From positions 2,418,001 to 2,482,000 of the forward strand of contig NZ_JAUSXQ010000001.1 of the NCBI RefSeq assembly GCF_030816115.1: 64,000 nt of DNA. Direction: 5' to 3'. Position numbers and translations under genes: made by a program. The first letter of the stretch is position 1; each line of letters begins with the position of its first letter. The notes under the pieces are model-generated. The model had not been told where the DNA came from. It saw only the letters and a program-made list of their open reading frames with translations, and made no database searches. Below are positions 15,720 to 24,999 of this stretch, one piece after another. This DNA comes from Chryseobacterium sp. W4I1. GTDB taxonomy: Bacteria > Bacteroidota > Bacteroidia > Flavobacteriales > Weeksellaceae.

Positions 15720-18059
15720 ATGCAAAAATTGTTTTTTAAAACTGCCGTCACGGCTGCTGCGCTCTGTTTTAGTTCGCTGGCTCTGGCTCAGCAGAAATAC
15801 TCGGTAAGTGGTACGGTGAAAGACCACAAGAACGGGGAACTGCTGATCGGCGTAACCGTGAAGGTGAATGAAGATCCGTCGATCTCCGTTGTGGCTAATG
15901 AATATGGCTTTTACTCACTGTCGCTTCCCGAGGGAAATTATACGCTGATCGTTTCCTATCCGGGTTACCGTGATTTTGAACTGCCGGTAAAGGTGGAACA
16001 GAATACCAAGCTGGATCTGCCACTCGACCAGGAAGAGAAGGGAGATGAAAAGGTAGGAAAGATTGATGAAGTCGTTATTTCAGGGATTAAAAAGGATAAA
16101 AACCTGACGAGTGCCCAGATGGGAACGGAAACTTTAAGCATCAAGAATATAGAAAAGCTTCCTGTTTTATTCGGGGAAAAGGATGTGATGAAGACGATCC
16201 AGCTTTTACCGGGAATCAAAAGCAATGGTGAAGGAAGCAGTGGATTCAGTGTAAGAGGTGGCGCTACAGACCAGAACCTGATCTTACTGGACGAGGCACC
16301 TGTGTACAATGCGTCTCACCTGCTAGGGTTTTTCAGTACGTTCAACAGTGATGCACTGAAGGATGCAAGCATCATCAAAGGAAACAGCCCTGCCCAGTAT
16401 GGAGGCCGTCTTTCTTCAGTAATGGATGTAAAAATGAAGGACGGGAACAATAAGGACTATAATGTGAACGGAGGCATCGGGCTGATCAGTAGCAGGCTGA
16501 GTGTGGAAGGCCCTATCCAGAAGGAGAAGTCATCATTCATTGTTTCGGGGAGAAGGACATATGCGGATCTTTTCCTGAAGACAACGGATGATTTTAAAGA
16601 CAGTAAATTATATTTCTATGATCTTAATTTGAAGGCCAATTATCAGATCAATGATAATAACCGTCTTTATTTGTCAGGGTATTTCGGAAGGGATGTTCTT
16701 GGATTGGGAGATACATTCTCTACTGATTGGGGAAACACTACGGCTACATTGCGATGGAACAGTATTATCAACAGTAAATTGTTCTCTAATACATCATTCA
16801 TTTATAGCAATTACAATTATAAGGTAAGCTTAAAAAGCAACAACAATACTTTCGGTCTGAGTTCAGAGATCGAAGACTGGAATCTTAAGCAGGACTTTAC
16901 GTGGTTTGCAGGAAATAAGCATTCTGTACGTTTCGGGTTGCAGTCTATTTATCATACGCTTACGCCAAGCAGTGCTTCAGGAACGAGTGTAAGCAGCTTC
17001 CCGAGAAATCCGAGGAAATCGTGGGAAAATGCGGTATACATCAATGATGATTTTAAAGCCACAGAAAAGCTGACGGTGAATTACGGTTTAAGGTTGTCTT
17101 CATTCAGTGTGCTGGGTGGCGATACGTATAACTCGTATGAAAATGGGGTGATCACGGACAGCAGATATCTGGAGAAGGGTAAATTCGGAAAAACATACGT
17201 GAATCTCGAGCCGAGGATCACAGCGAATTACCGCATCAATGAGGTAAGCAGCATTAAAGGAGGTTACTCGAGGAATACGCAGAATCTGCACCTTCTGAGC
17301 AATAGCAGCAGCGGAAACCCCACAGACCAATGGATCGGGAGCAGCTACAGTGTGAAGCCGGAAATAGCAGATCAGGTCAGTGCGGGATACAGCAGGAATT
17401 TCAATCATAACAATTATGAACTGAATGCGGAGATTTATTATAAGTCGATGCAGAATCAGATCGATTTTAAAAACGGTGCGCAGATCACGTTTGATACGGC
17501 AGCGGATGTGGAAAGTGAGCTTCTGTTCGGAAAAGGAAGGGCTTACGGACTGGAACTTATCGCCAAAAAGAAAAGCGGAAGACTGACCGGCTGGATTTCT
17601 TATACGCTGTCCAAAACGGAAAGAAAAATAGATGGCATCAACGATAATCAATGGTATAATGCAAGAATGGATAAAACCCATGATTTATCAATTGTAGCAA
17701 CTTATGAGCTGAACAAAAAGTGGTCTTTATCCGGATTATTCGTTTATAGTACAGGAAATGCAGTAACTTTTCCTACAGGAAAGTATGAGCTGAACGGACA
17801 GACGATCTTCCAGTACAGCAGCAGGAATGCAGACCGGATGCCAGCGTATCACAGAATGGATGTGAGTGCAACGTATGAGCCGGATACTACGAAGCGTTTT
17901 AAAGGTTCGTGGTCGTTTGGTATTTATAATCTCTACGGACGTGAAAATGCCTATACGATTTCATTTGAAGATAATCCGAACAATCCGGGAACTACCCGTG
18001 CGATGCAGACTTCTCTATTCAGATGGGTACCTAATATCACTTATAATTTCAAATTTTAG
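15720..18059 (+). CDS. TonB-dependent outer membrane receptor with carboxypeptidase-like N-terminal domain
   Basis: A 779-aa receptor. After the signal peptide (ALCFSSLALAQ) comes a carboxypeptidase-regulatory-like beta-sandwich (YSVSGTVKDHKNGELLIGVTV, about 20-105). The plug domain follows (KDVMKTIQLLPGIKSNGEG; GFSVRGGATDQNLILLDEAP), then the 22-strand barrel ending in the aromatic ITYNFKF. It imports a ligand across the outer membrane using TonB energy. The start at 15720 places the signal peptide at the N-terminus; the earlier ATG at 15684 would add 12 residues. It is followed by a DUF4249 lipoprotein gene 3 bp after its stop, a common pair in Bacteroidota. The ligand is unknown. Confidence 0.88.
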   Translation: MQKLFFKTAVTAAALCFSSLALAQQKYSVSGTVKDHKNGELLIGVTVKVNEDPSISVVANEYGFYSLSLPEGNYTLIVSYPGYRDFELPVKVEQNTKLDLPLDQEEKGDEKVGKIDEVVISGIKKDKNLTSAQMGTETLSIKNIEKLPVLFGEKDVMKTIQLLPGIKSNGEGSSGFSVRGGATDQNLILLDEAPVYNASHLLGFFSTFNSDALKDASIIKGNSPAQYGGRLSSVMDVKMKDGNNKDYNVNGGIGLISSRLSVEGPIQKEKSSFIVSGRRTYADLFLKTTDDFKDSKLYFYDLNLKANYQINDNNRLYLSGYFGRDVLGLGDTFSTDWGNTTATLRWNSIINSKLFSNTSFIYSNYNYKVSLKSNNNTFGLSSEIEDWNLKQDFTWFAGNKHSVRFGLQSIYHTLTPSSASGTSVSSFPRNPRKSWENAVYINDDFKATEKLTVNYGLRLSSFSVLGGDTYNSYENGVITDSRYLEKGKFGKTYVNLEPRITANYRINEVSSIKGGYSRNTQNLHLLSNSSSGNPTDQWIGSSYSVKPEIADQVSAGYSRNFNHNNYELNAEIYYKSMQNQIDFKNGAQITFDTAADVESELLFGKGRAYGLELIAKKKSGRLTGWISYTLSKTERKIDGINDNQWYNARMDKTHDLSIVATYELNKKWSLSGLFVYSTGNAVTFPTGKYELNGQTIFQYSSRNADRMPAYHRMDVSATYEPDTTKRFKGSWSFGIYNLYGRENAYTISFEDNPNNPGTTRAMQTSLFRWVPNITYNFKF

Positions 18060-18062
18060 ATC

Positions 18063-18878
18063 ATGAAGAATATTATTTTTATCATATTATCGCTGTTCGC
18101 TGTAACTTCCTGTGAAAAGGAGATTGATCTTGATCTTGAGGATCAGAGTGGAAAAATTGTCATAGAGGGTAATATCACGAATAAGCCGGGACCTTATATT
18201 GTAAGGATCACAAAGTCGGTAGCCTTTACACAAAACAATCAGTATCCTGCAGTAGTGGGAGCACAGGTAGTGATAAGTGACAACACGGGCCAAACGGAAA
18301 CATTACAGTATATTGGGGACGGAAATTACAGGACGTCTGCATTCAACGGAGCAACAGGCCGCACCTATACGCTGAATATCCAGGCTGAAGGAAAGCAGTA
18401 CACTGCACAGAGCACGATGCCTGAAGCGGTGCATCTGGACGGCCTTACACAGGATTCTTTCTCTTTCGGAGGTGAGATCACGTATGCTCTTTTACCTGTT
18501 TTTACAGATCCTCCGGCTCTGGGAAACCGTTATCTTTTCAATTTTACGGTCAATAGTTTAACGAAGAAAACGTTTGACGTATTTTCAGATAACGTCAACA
18601 ACGGAATGGTGAATCAGAGACCTATATTTCTTCCGAATGAGGAAGACGATAATGATCCTACAAAGCATAAGGTAATAGTAGGCGATACGATTCACATGGA
18701 AATGCAGAGCATTGATAACAATATCTTCACCTACTACTCTGCTCTTCTGCAGATCATAGATGGCGGTGGACCTGGCGGAGGCGTTACCCCTTCCAATCCT
18801 CCAAGCAATATCAGCAATGGTGCTTTGGGATATTTCTCGGCGCATACGGTGCAGAGGAAGAAGGTGATCATTCATTAA
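18063..18878 (+). CDS. DUF4249 domain lipoprotein
   Basis: A 271-aa lipoprotein with a lipobox (SLFAVTSC, Cys at residue 17) and the DUF4249 opening EKEIDLDLEDQSGKIVIEGN. It lies 3 bp after the TonB receptor gene. In Bacteroidota such lipoproteins pair with a receptor of this kind and are thought to act at the outer membrane, perhaps in ligand capture. The C-terminal Gly/Pro stretch (GGGPGGGVTPSNPPS) is followed by GALGYFSAHTV, typical of the family. Confidence 0.82.
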   Translation: MKNIIFIILSLFAVTSCEKEIDLDLEDQSGKIVIEGNITNKPGPYIVRITKSVAFTQNNQYPAVVGAQVVISDNTGQTETLQYIGDGNYRTSAFNGATGRTYTLNIQAEGKQYTAQSTMPEAVHLDGLTQDSFSFGGEITYALLPVFTDPPALGNRYLFNFTVNSLTKKTFDVFSDNVNNGMVNQRPIFLPNEEDDNDPTKHKVIVGDTIHMEMQSIDNNIFTYYSALLQIIDGGGPGGGVTPSNPPSNISNGALGYFSAHTVQRKKVIIH

Positions 18879-18900
18879 ACAATTCTATTTAAAATGTAAT

Positions 18901-18934
18901 AAAGATTGTTCCGGATTGGGGCAGTCTTTTTTTA
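18901..18934 (+). terminator. intrinsic terminator after the receptor/lipoprotein pair
   Basis: AAAGATTGTTCC pairs with GGGGCAGTCTTT (18901-18912 and 18918-18929, with G-U pairs), followed by a run of T. It is 22 bp after the lipoprotein stop. Confidence 0.75.
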
Positions 18935-19107
18935 GTATTTCTAAATAATTCCTAAAACTCCTATGGTGAGCTAAAGACGAAAAATTCATTTCGCCAAATA
19001 CAGAAAATTCTAGGACCAGTACTTCTGATTATTTCCCTTGACTTTCCCTGGATCCAATTTTTGTAAAGCTTTCCATGCGTTAATATTGATCCGGAAATAT
19101 GTCGAAC

Positions 19108-19151
19108 AAAAAAAAACAGAACGGCTCCCTAATGCGGGTGTACCATTCTGT
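19108..19151 (-). terminator. intrinsic terminator after the hcp gene
   Basis: On the minus strand, ACAGAATGG pairs with CCGTTCTGT (one G-U pair) and is followed by nine T. It lies about 35 bp beyond the hcp stop at 19185. Confidence 0.75.
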
Positions 19152-19184
19152 CTGTATTTTAAAAATTTCCAGGAAATTATCTGC

Positions 19185-19592
19185 TTATGACGTAGGCCAT
19201 TCTGCTTTGTAAGAAGAAGTACCCAGATCGATATGTTCTGCACTTACTATAAAGCTGATGTACATACTGTTCTCATCTACTGCATTGAAGTCTACTTCAT
19301 GTTGGATCACATATCCGTTTTCCCATTTCAAAGTAGTTAATGTTCCTTCTTCGTGAGATTTGTTGAAAGTTACCTCTCCCGTTGTAGGTTTATATTTACC
19401 ATTAAGTAAACTTTCAAGGATGTCTGATTTTTCAGTAGCCTCCACTGTGATTTTGACAAGAGCATTGGAAGGATCTGATGCTACTCTTCCTGATACGTCT
19501 GTAGAACGGGATACACTGTAGTTAAGTCTTAGTAACTTCTGTCCTTCACCTCCGTTAAATTTTAAGATTCCTCTCGAATTTCTTTCTGCCAT
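19185..19592 (-). CDS. tssD: type VI secretion tube protein TssD/Hcp (Bacteroidota type), orphan
   Basis: A 135-aa protein matching Bacteroidota Hcp/TssD tube proteins in length and pattern: MAERNSRGILKFNGGEGQKL at the N-terminus, SYSVSR-like RLNYSVSRSTDVSGRVASDP, and ISFIVSAEHIDLG near the end. Hcp proteins stack as hexamers to form the inner tube of the type VI secretion system and can carry effectors. No other T6SS gene (sheath, VgrG, TssB/C, membrane complex) is in the window, so this copy is isolated and may serve an apparatus elsewhere. A terminator follows it. Confidence 0.75.
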   Translation of the reverse strand: MAERNSRGILKFNGGEGQKLLRLNYSVSRSTDVSGRVASDPSNALVKITVEATEKSDILESLLNGKYKPTTGEVTFNKSHEEGTLTTLKWENGYVIQHEVDFNAVDENSMYISFIVSAEHIDLGTSSYKAEWPTS

Positions 19593-19644
19593 GATTTCTA
19601 AATTTTAATTATTAATATTTTGTGATCTGATGTTTCTATTTCAC

Positions 19645-19652
19645 CAAATATA
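19645..19652 (-). promoter_or_regulatory. -7 element candidate for hcp
   Basis: TATATTTG on the minus strand matches the Bacteroidota TAnnTTTG consensus and lies 53 bp upstream of the hcp start. No clear TTG at -33 is present, so support is partial. Confidence 0.35.
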
Positions 19653-19764
19653 GAAGTAACTAATGTGAAAAAACAGTATTTCCGTATAAATATGAAAAAG
19701 TGTCGTAGTACTACTACTAACAACCGTTAGGGTAATTTATGCCTAAAAATCAATAATTTACAAT

Positions 19765-21333
19765 TTATCTGTATCTGGAAAAATATTTTTTAAGATCTGA
19801 AATGCTTTTAATATGAAGATCTTCTGCCTGTTTTCTACGCATCATCAAAGCATAGGAATTATTAAATCCAAGCGGTTTCAGCCATTGAATTCCATACTGT
19901 TTTTCAAATTCAGCATTAACATACTGATAGGTTTTATCTGCACTCTGAGTCACATTTTTAAGGGTCTGCCCTGTTGGTTTTAGAAGAACCAAAAGGCCGG
20001 TTCCGGTATATTCAGGATAAAAATCAACGCCATCATTCATCAGCGCATCAAAACAGATCTTGGTCCCTCCTAAACCTGTTTTGGTTTCCACTTTATAGTT
20101 TGTGTAACCTTCTATCAGCATTTTATACATTTCTGCAAGGATGTACTGTTCTCCGAATATTTTTGAGCCAATGCGTACTGTTCCGTAATTGCCTTTCCTT
20201 GAAGTTTTATAGAGTTTATTTTTAATTAAAAAATCCTTTGCAATTTTTTCCGGAGCCTGTTTGAGGTAATCAGACTTGTAATTCAGGTCGGTCATGATAG
20301 AATCGTTGAATTTACCGGCCAGCAGATCAAGGGTTTCTTCCAGCTGAGGAAATTTCTTCAGTGTTTTTATTTTAATAATGGGTGCAGCAAAATAAGGTGG
20401 AAATATTTTTTTATCATCATCCAGGACATACAGATCAAAAGCTTTGATCCTTCCATCTGTGGAATATCCGCTGATAAGATCCAGTTCTTTTTCGTAGGCA
20501 GCTTTGTACATAATGGCATCATTTACTACAAGCGGATTGGCATTGATTCCATACACAGAACGCAGACCGAGATCACCATCCTGTCTTCCCATAAACTCAG
20601 GGGTAAAACCTGCTTTAATTTTACTTTTTGACGGGGAAGTCAGCAAATACACCGCTCCCAGGATAATAAGCAGAACCGGAACTATATATTTCAGTTTTTG
20701 AAGTAATCGATATCCGGATTTTTGCACAACAGCAATAATCTGATCCAGCAGAATGGCCAGTAAGGCCGCGGGAATGGCACCGGCAAGGATCATATTGGTA
20801 TTATTGAGAGAAATTCCGCCAAAAATAAATTCGCCCAGACCGCCTGCAGCAACAAATGAAGCTAATGTAGCCACACCAACATTGATAACGGCTGCAGTTC
20901 TTATTCCTGCAATAATAACAGGCATGGCTAAAGGGAGCTGGACTTTAAAAAGAAGCTGGCTTTTATTCATTCCCATGGCTTTTGCAGCTTCAATCACACT
21001 GGGGCCTACTCCTGTTATTCCGGTATAGGTATTCCGTATGATGGGTAAAAGAGCGTAGATCAGTAAGGCAATAATAGCAGGTTTTGCCCCAATACCAAAA
21101 GCAGGAATCATAAAGCCCAGCAAGGCAATACTTGGGATGGTCTGTAAGATACCGGCAGTACCAAGAACCGGACTGGAAAGTGTCTTCTTCCTTGCAATCA
21201 GTATTCCCAAAGGGACCCCAACAATGATCGCTAAAATTAAAGACAGAAATGTAAGCCCAAGATGCTGTATGATCTGGGTGAATAATTTTTCCTGCTGTTC
21301 GATGATAAACTGCCAAAAGCTTTGCTGCGTCAT
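19765..21333 (-). CDS. egtU: ABC transporter permease fused to a substrate-binding domain (EgtU/OpuC type)
   Basis: A 522-aa fusion. Residues about 1-215 are an OpuC/ProW-like permease (ASFVAAGGLGEFIFGGISLN is the coupling-region signature). A helix (IVPVLLIILGAVYLLT) leads to an extracytoplasmic binding domain (about 235-522). That domain is in unusual order: the block normally found second (KAGFTPEFMGRQDGD, STDGRIKAFDLYVLDDDK, IFPPYFAAPII) comes first, and the block normally first (VRIGSKIFGEQYILAE, FYPEYTGTGLL, LKPLGFNNSYALM) comes last, ending the protein at SDLKKYFSRYR. The stop overlaps nothing, but its start overlaps the ATPase gene by 4 bp. Adjacent egtB and egtD make ergothioneine uptake the likeliest job; a betaine/choline transporter is the alternative. 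Confidence 0.65.
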   Translation of the reverse strand: MTQQSFWQFIIEQQEKLFTQIIQHLGLTFLSLILAIIVGVPLGILIARKKTLSSPVLGTAGILQTIPSIALLGFMIPAFGIGAKPAIIALLIYALLPIIRNTYTGITGVGPSVIEAAKAMGMNKSQLLFKVQLPLAMPVIIAGIRTAAVINVGVATLASFVAAGGLGEFIFGGISLNNTNMILAGAIPAALLAILLDQIIAVVQKSGYRLLQKLKYIVPVLLIILGAVYLLTSPSKSKIKAGFTPEFMGRQDGDLGLRSVYGINANPLVVNDAIMYKAAYEKELDLISGYSTDGRIKAFDLYVLDDDKKIFPPYFAAPIIKIKTLKKFPQLEETLDLLAGKFNDSIMTDLNYKSDYLKQAPEKIAKDFLIKNKLYKTSRKGNYGTVRIGSKIFGEQYILAEMYKMLIEGYTNYKVETKTGLGGTKICFDALMNDGVDFYPEYTGTGLLVLLKPTGQTLKNVTQSADKTYQYVNAEFEKQYGIQWLKPLGFNNSYALMMRRKQAEDLHIKSISDLKKYFSRYR

Positions 21334-22247
21334 ACGATCTGTAATTTTCTGTAATCATTGAATGCCCTGATCATATATTCGTAATGGTCAGAATTTTTAT
21401 GATCTGAACTTAATCTCTGTAAAGCATTCCAAACGTTTGTATGATCTGTAAATTTAAATTCGGGATATGAATTGGGTGCAATCTCCAGGTCTTTTAATGT
21501 GGCTGTCTTATATTCCAGTAGCAACCTGTTTTCAGCAAAAAAATCAGTTACAAAATCATTACCGGGATGATAAAGCATTTCTTTTGGCGTTCCTGTCTGA
21601 ATAATTTTCCCTTTATCCATCAAGCAAATCCTGTGTCCCAATTCAAAAGCTTCCTGAACATCGTGGGTAACGAGTATGATGGTTTTATTTTTAAGCTCTT
21701 CCAGGGATTTAAACTCTGAATGAATATCTGCTTTGGTGATATTGTCCAGTGCCCCGAAAGGTTCATCCATTAATAAAACGGGGGTATCCGCAATCAAAGC
21801 TCTTGCAATCCCCACTCTTTGCTGCTGTCCGCCACTTAGCTCACTGGGAAATCTTGAAAGGACATCCTCGGAAAGATGAAGTTTATTTAAAAGTTCGTGC
21901 GTTCTGTTTTCTGTCTTTTTCTTTTCCCATTTCAGTAATTCCGGAACTACAGCAATGTTCTGCTTGATCGTATAATGGGGGAACAGTCCGGAATGCTGCA
22001 TCACAAAACCCATTCCTATACGCAGCTCTTCCGCTTTTTGGTCACGGATATTTTTACCATCAATGAGAATATTACCAGAGTCTGCTTCAATGAGTCTGTT
22101 GATCATTTTAAGCGTGGTCGTTTTGCCACAGCCGCTGGTTCCTAAAAGTACCAGAATTTCCTGATCATTCGCCTGAAAGGAAATATCATCAACTGCAGGT
22201 TTTCCGTTAAAATTCTTTGAAACTGATTCTACTGTAATCATAAGCAA
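21330..22247 (-). CDS. egtV: ABC transporter ATP-binding protein (EgtV/OpuCA type)
   Basis: A 305-aa ATPase. Walker A GTSGCGKTT, the Q-loop MGFVMQHSGLFPH, signature LSGGQQQRVGIARALI, Walker B VLLMDEPFGALD and H-loop ILVTHDVQEAF are all complete. It energises the permease/binding fusion encoded next, overlapping it by 4 bp (ATGA), so the two are translationally coupled. The C-terminal 65 residues are not a clear CBS pair. Start could also be the in-frame ATG at 22241 (MITVESVSKNF). It is 3 bp downstream of egtB, so the transporter and the biosynthetic gene share a transcript. Substrate is inferred from context. Confidence 0.8.
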   Translation of the reverse strand: MLMITVESVSKNFNGKPAVDDISFQANDQEILVLLGTSGCGKTTTLKMINRLIEADSGNILIDGKNIRDQKAEELRIGMGFVMQHSGLFPHYTIKQNIAVVPELLKWEKKKTENRTHELLNKLHLSEDVLSRFPSELSGGQQQRVGIARALIADTPVLLMDEPFGALDNITKADIHSEFKSLEELKNKTIILVTHDVQEAFELGHRICLMDKGKIIQTGTPKEMLYHPGNDFVTDFFAENRLLLEYKTATLKDLEIAPNSYPEFKFTDHTNVWNALQRLSSDHKNSDHYEYMIRAFNDYRKLQIV

Positions 22248-22250
22248 AAA

Positions 22251-23423
22251 TTATCGGGCTAGCCTGATTCCTGTCAACTGCCATTTCAGTCCGGTCTGGA
22301 AAAAATTACGGTAAGTATTCCTGCTATGTCCAAAAGGTGTAGCATCGGAGGCGCCGCGCAAAACCATCTGGTTGACCATAAATTTTCCGTTATATTCTCC
22401 CACGGCTCCGGCTTCTTTTTTAAAACCCGGATAAGGCAGATAAGCAGAATTAGTCCATTCCCATCGGCTTCCCCAATCAAAATGACGGGAAGCGACTTCC
22501 CATTCTGCTTCGGTTGGGAGGCGCATTCCTTTCCAGGATGCAAAGGCGGAGGCTTCGTAGAAACTGATGTGACAAACGGCATCGTCAGGATCTATTTCCT
22601 GTAAACCGTTTAGGGTATAATTCATCCATTTGTCGTCAATGTAATGCCAATATAACGGACATTGTGTTTGATTCTGCTTTACCCAATCCCAGCCTTCTGC
22701 ATGCCAGTACTTGAAATCTTCGTAGCCGCCGGCCTGCATGAATTCGAGATATTCGGCATTGGTTACCAGTCGGTCAGCAATTTCAAAATCGTTAAGGTAG
22801 ACCTTATGTCTTTCTAGTTCATTATCAAAACAGAAGCCTTCACCGTTGAAGCCTATTTCATAAACTCCTTCGGAAAACTTTAGCATTTCACCCTTTCCAG
22901 AGTTTTCTTTTTTTGAGATCGGTTCTTTTTTATAAGCCGGAAAAAGCGGATTATGACCCAGAATATATTTAATATCAGTCAACAGTAATTCCTGATGCTG
23001 CTGTTCATGATTAAGACCTAATTCCAAGAGAGGTTCAATGGCTTCGGTCATGAACCGGCTTTGAAGAAAGATCTTCATATGCTCATCTACATACTTCCGG
23101 TATTTATAAATATCCGAAACGGAAGGCCTGCTTAAATTTCCACGGTCGGTACGGATCACTCTTGCCCCGATAGTTTCGTAATAGCTGTTAAAGACAAAAT
23201 TATACTGTTCATCGAAAACTTTATAATCAGGAAAGTTGGGAATGAGAATAAACGTTTCAAAAAACCAGGTGGTGTGACCAAGGTGCCATTTCGGAGGGCT
23301 TACATCAACGATAGGCTGTACCACATAATCCTCGATTTCCAGAGGGGCACATATTTCTTCTGAGTGTTTCCGGATATCGGCATATTTTTTAACTAAATCT
23401 GATGTTGCTGTTTCTGGTGTCAT
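22251..23423 (-). CDS. egtB: ergothioneine biosynthesis sulfoxide synthase EgtB
   Basis: A 390-aa iron enzyme. The N-terminal DinB-like domain has WHLGHTTWFFE (His47, His50) and NHEQQHQE (His139, His143), the His ligands of the non-haem iron. The C-terminal formylglycine-generating/C-type-lectin-like domain (about 170-390) includes RLPTEAEWEVASRH and ends LKWQLTGIRLAR. EgtB uses O2 to join gamma-glutamylcysteine or cysteine to hercynine, forming the sulfoxide precursor of ergothioneine. No egtA, egtC or egtE is visible, as is usual outside Actinobacteria. It lies between egtD and the transporter genes; start at MTPETATSDL follows a normal leader. Confidence 0.9.
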   Translation of the reverse strand: MTPETATSDLVKKYADIRKHSEEICAPLEIEDYVVQPIVDVSPPKWHLGHTTWFFETFILIPNFPDYKVFDEQYNFVFNSYYETIGARVIRTDRGNLSRPSVSDIYKYRKYVDEHMKIFLQSRFMTEAIEPLLELGLNHEQQHQELLLTDIKYILGHNPLFPAYKKEPISKKENSGKGEMLKFSEGVYEIGFNGEGFCFDNELERHKVYLNDFEIADRLVTNAEYLEFMQAGGYEDFKYWHAEGWDWVKQNQTQCPLYWHYIDDKWMNYTLNGLQEIDPDDAVCHISFYEASAFASWKGMRLPTEAEWEVASRHFDWGSRWEWTNSAYLPYPGFKKEAGAVGEYNGKFMVNQMVLRGASDATPFGHSRNTYRNFFQTGLKWQLTGIRLAR

Positions 23424-23645
23424 GTTCTTTAGTTTTGATGATTTTAACTTTGTTTTTCTCCCGAATGTTGGACTGAAGCAGATTAAAAATATTTTTTTTG
23501 GAGGTTTTTAAATCTGTTGAGTATGATTTTTAACTCAAAGTTTTATCAATTCAATGTGTTATTTTAGGTGAGCAAAGAGGGCGACAAGTCATAATTTATT
23601 TATGTGCCCATGATGAAACACTAATAATTTTCGCCTGCTTGTTTT

Positions 23646-24629
23646 TTATTTTACCTGCCAGACGGTATCTACAAACCATTTTTTGGAGTCTTTGATTTCG
23701 CCGACATTTTCAAAACCGGATTTTTCTCTAAGCTCTTTTATTTTGTCAGTGGAAAATTTTTGTGAAATTTCCATGTCGATGAGCTCATTTTCTTCAAATG
23801 AGATATTTTCATTTCCTATCGTTACAGTCTGATCTTTCAGGCTTACGAGAAAACTTCTGCAGGCTCCGGTAATGGGATCGTAAGTCTGATAATGCTGAAA
23901 CTGGCTCAGATTAAAATCAGCTTCCAGGTCATTGTTGATACGCGTCAGAAGATTCAGGTTAAAAGCTGCTGTAATTCCTTCCTTATCGTTGTAGGCATTT
24001 AAAATAATGTGAGGATTTTTTTTGAGATCGAAACCAATGAGTATCCTGTCGCCTGAGGCGAGGTTTTGATTTAAGCTTAAACAGAAATTTTCAGCTTCTT
24101 CGATATCCATATTGCCGATATTACTTCCTAAAAATAAGATCACTTTCTTCCTGTCAGATAAGGAAGCTGCCTTATGAAGCATTTCAAAATATTCGCCTTC
24201 GAGGCAGGTGATTTGAAGCGCAGGAAACTGACTGGTTAGTTTTTCATTTAAAATAGAAAGTATATTTCCGGAGATATCAATAGGCATATAGGTGAAATTG
24301 GTTCCTTTTTCTACGAGATAGCTGAGCAAAAAGGTTGATTTCATGGCGTCTCCGGCACCCAGCTCAATCAAGTCAAAAGGTTCGTTCCCGGGAATGAGTA
24401 GTTTAGCCAGATCTGCGGTTTTGTTTTTAAAAATATCGAGTTCACATTCGGTAAGATAATAGTTAGGCATCGCCATAATTTCCTGGAAAAGACGGTCGCC
24501 TATTTTATCATAAAAATATTTTGAGGATAGCTTTTTAGGACTGTTTTTTAAGCCCTCCAAAACATCCAGACGAAAACTGTCAATAGGATGATCTTTAACT
24601 CCGGAATGTGGTTTTAACTGTAAATTCAT
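23646..24629 (-). CDS. egtD: L-histidine N(alpha)-methyltransferase EgtD
   Basis: A 327-aa SAM-dependent methyltransferase. DVLEGLKNSPKKLSSKYFYD is the EgtD N-terminal signature and DLIELGAGDAMKSTFLL is the SAM-binding motif. YMPIDISGNIL and FLGSNIGNM (with the acidic/Asn residues of the active site) follow. EgtD trimethylates the alpha-amino group of histidine to give hercynine, the first step of ergothioneine synthesis. It is the upstream gene of the cluster; a 222-bp gap separates it from egtB, with no clear terminator in it. Length is normal. Confidence 0.9.
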   Translation of the reverse strand: MNLQLKPHSGVKDHPIDSFRLDVLEGLKNSPKKLSSKYFYDKIGDRLFQEIMAMPNYYLTECELDIFKNKTADLAKLLIPGNEPFDLIELGAGDAMKSTFLLSYLVEKGTNFTYMPIDISGNILSILNEKLTSQFPALQITCLEGEYFEMLHKAASLSDRKKVILFLGSNIGNMDIEEAENFCLSLNQNLASGDRILIGFDLKKNPHIILNAYNDKEGITAAFNLNLLTRINNDLEADFNLSQFQHYQTYDPITGACRSFLVSLKDQTVTIGNENISFEENELIDMEISQKFSTDKIKELREKSGFENVGEIKDSKKWFVDTVWQVK

Positions 24630-24999
24630 ATGTTTTAATTTGTGTGTGGTTTATAGTTAACTACAACTATCTTGCCGCCCCACCATTGAATTCTATATAA
24701 GCATACCACACTTTTACATTAATTTAAATATACGATTAATTAATATAAATGGTTTGTATACCTATTTTAACAAGAAAGCGAAGTATGACCAATGATTTGG
24801 ATGATCAGACAGAGAATGAATAAAAATACTAAATATTTAAAGGCAGCAGGATAAAGTAATGTAATCCATTTTTACACTTGATCATGGGTTACATTATTAT
24901 TTTTCTATTGTTGGCGTTTCTTTTTTCCAGTATTGAAAAAGATGTAAATTAGCATACAAAAAGGAATTAAAAACGTCTTTTTCAGAAATAACCCATACT
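24630..24999. other. divergent intergenic region between egtD and the XRE gene
   Basis: An A/T-rich 370-bp spacer holding the promoters of egtD (minus) and the membrane XRE regulator (plus). I see no strong palindrome or canonical -7/-33 pair. No convincing ORF is present. Confidence 0.45.

Noticed and set aside
19765..22247. Calling the transporter a glycine betaine/choline OpuC system
   Set aside because: Kept as an alternative only; adjacent egtB and egtD favour ergothioneine.
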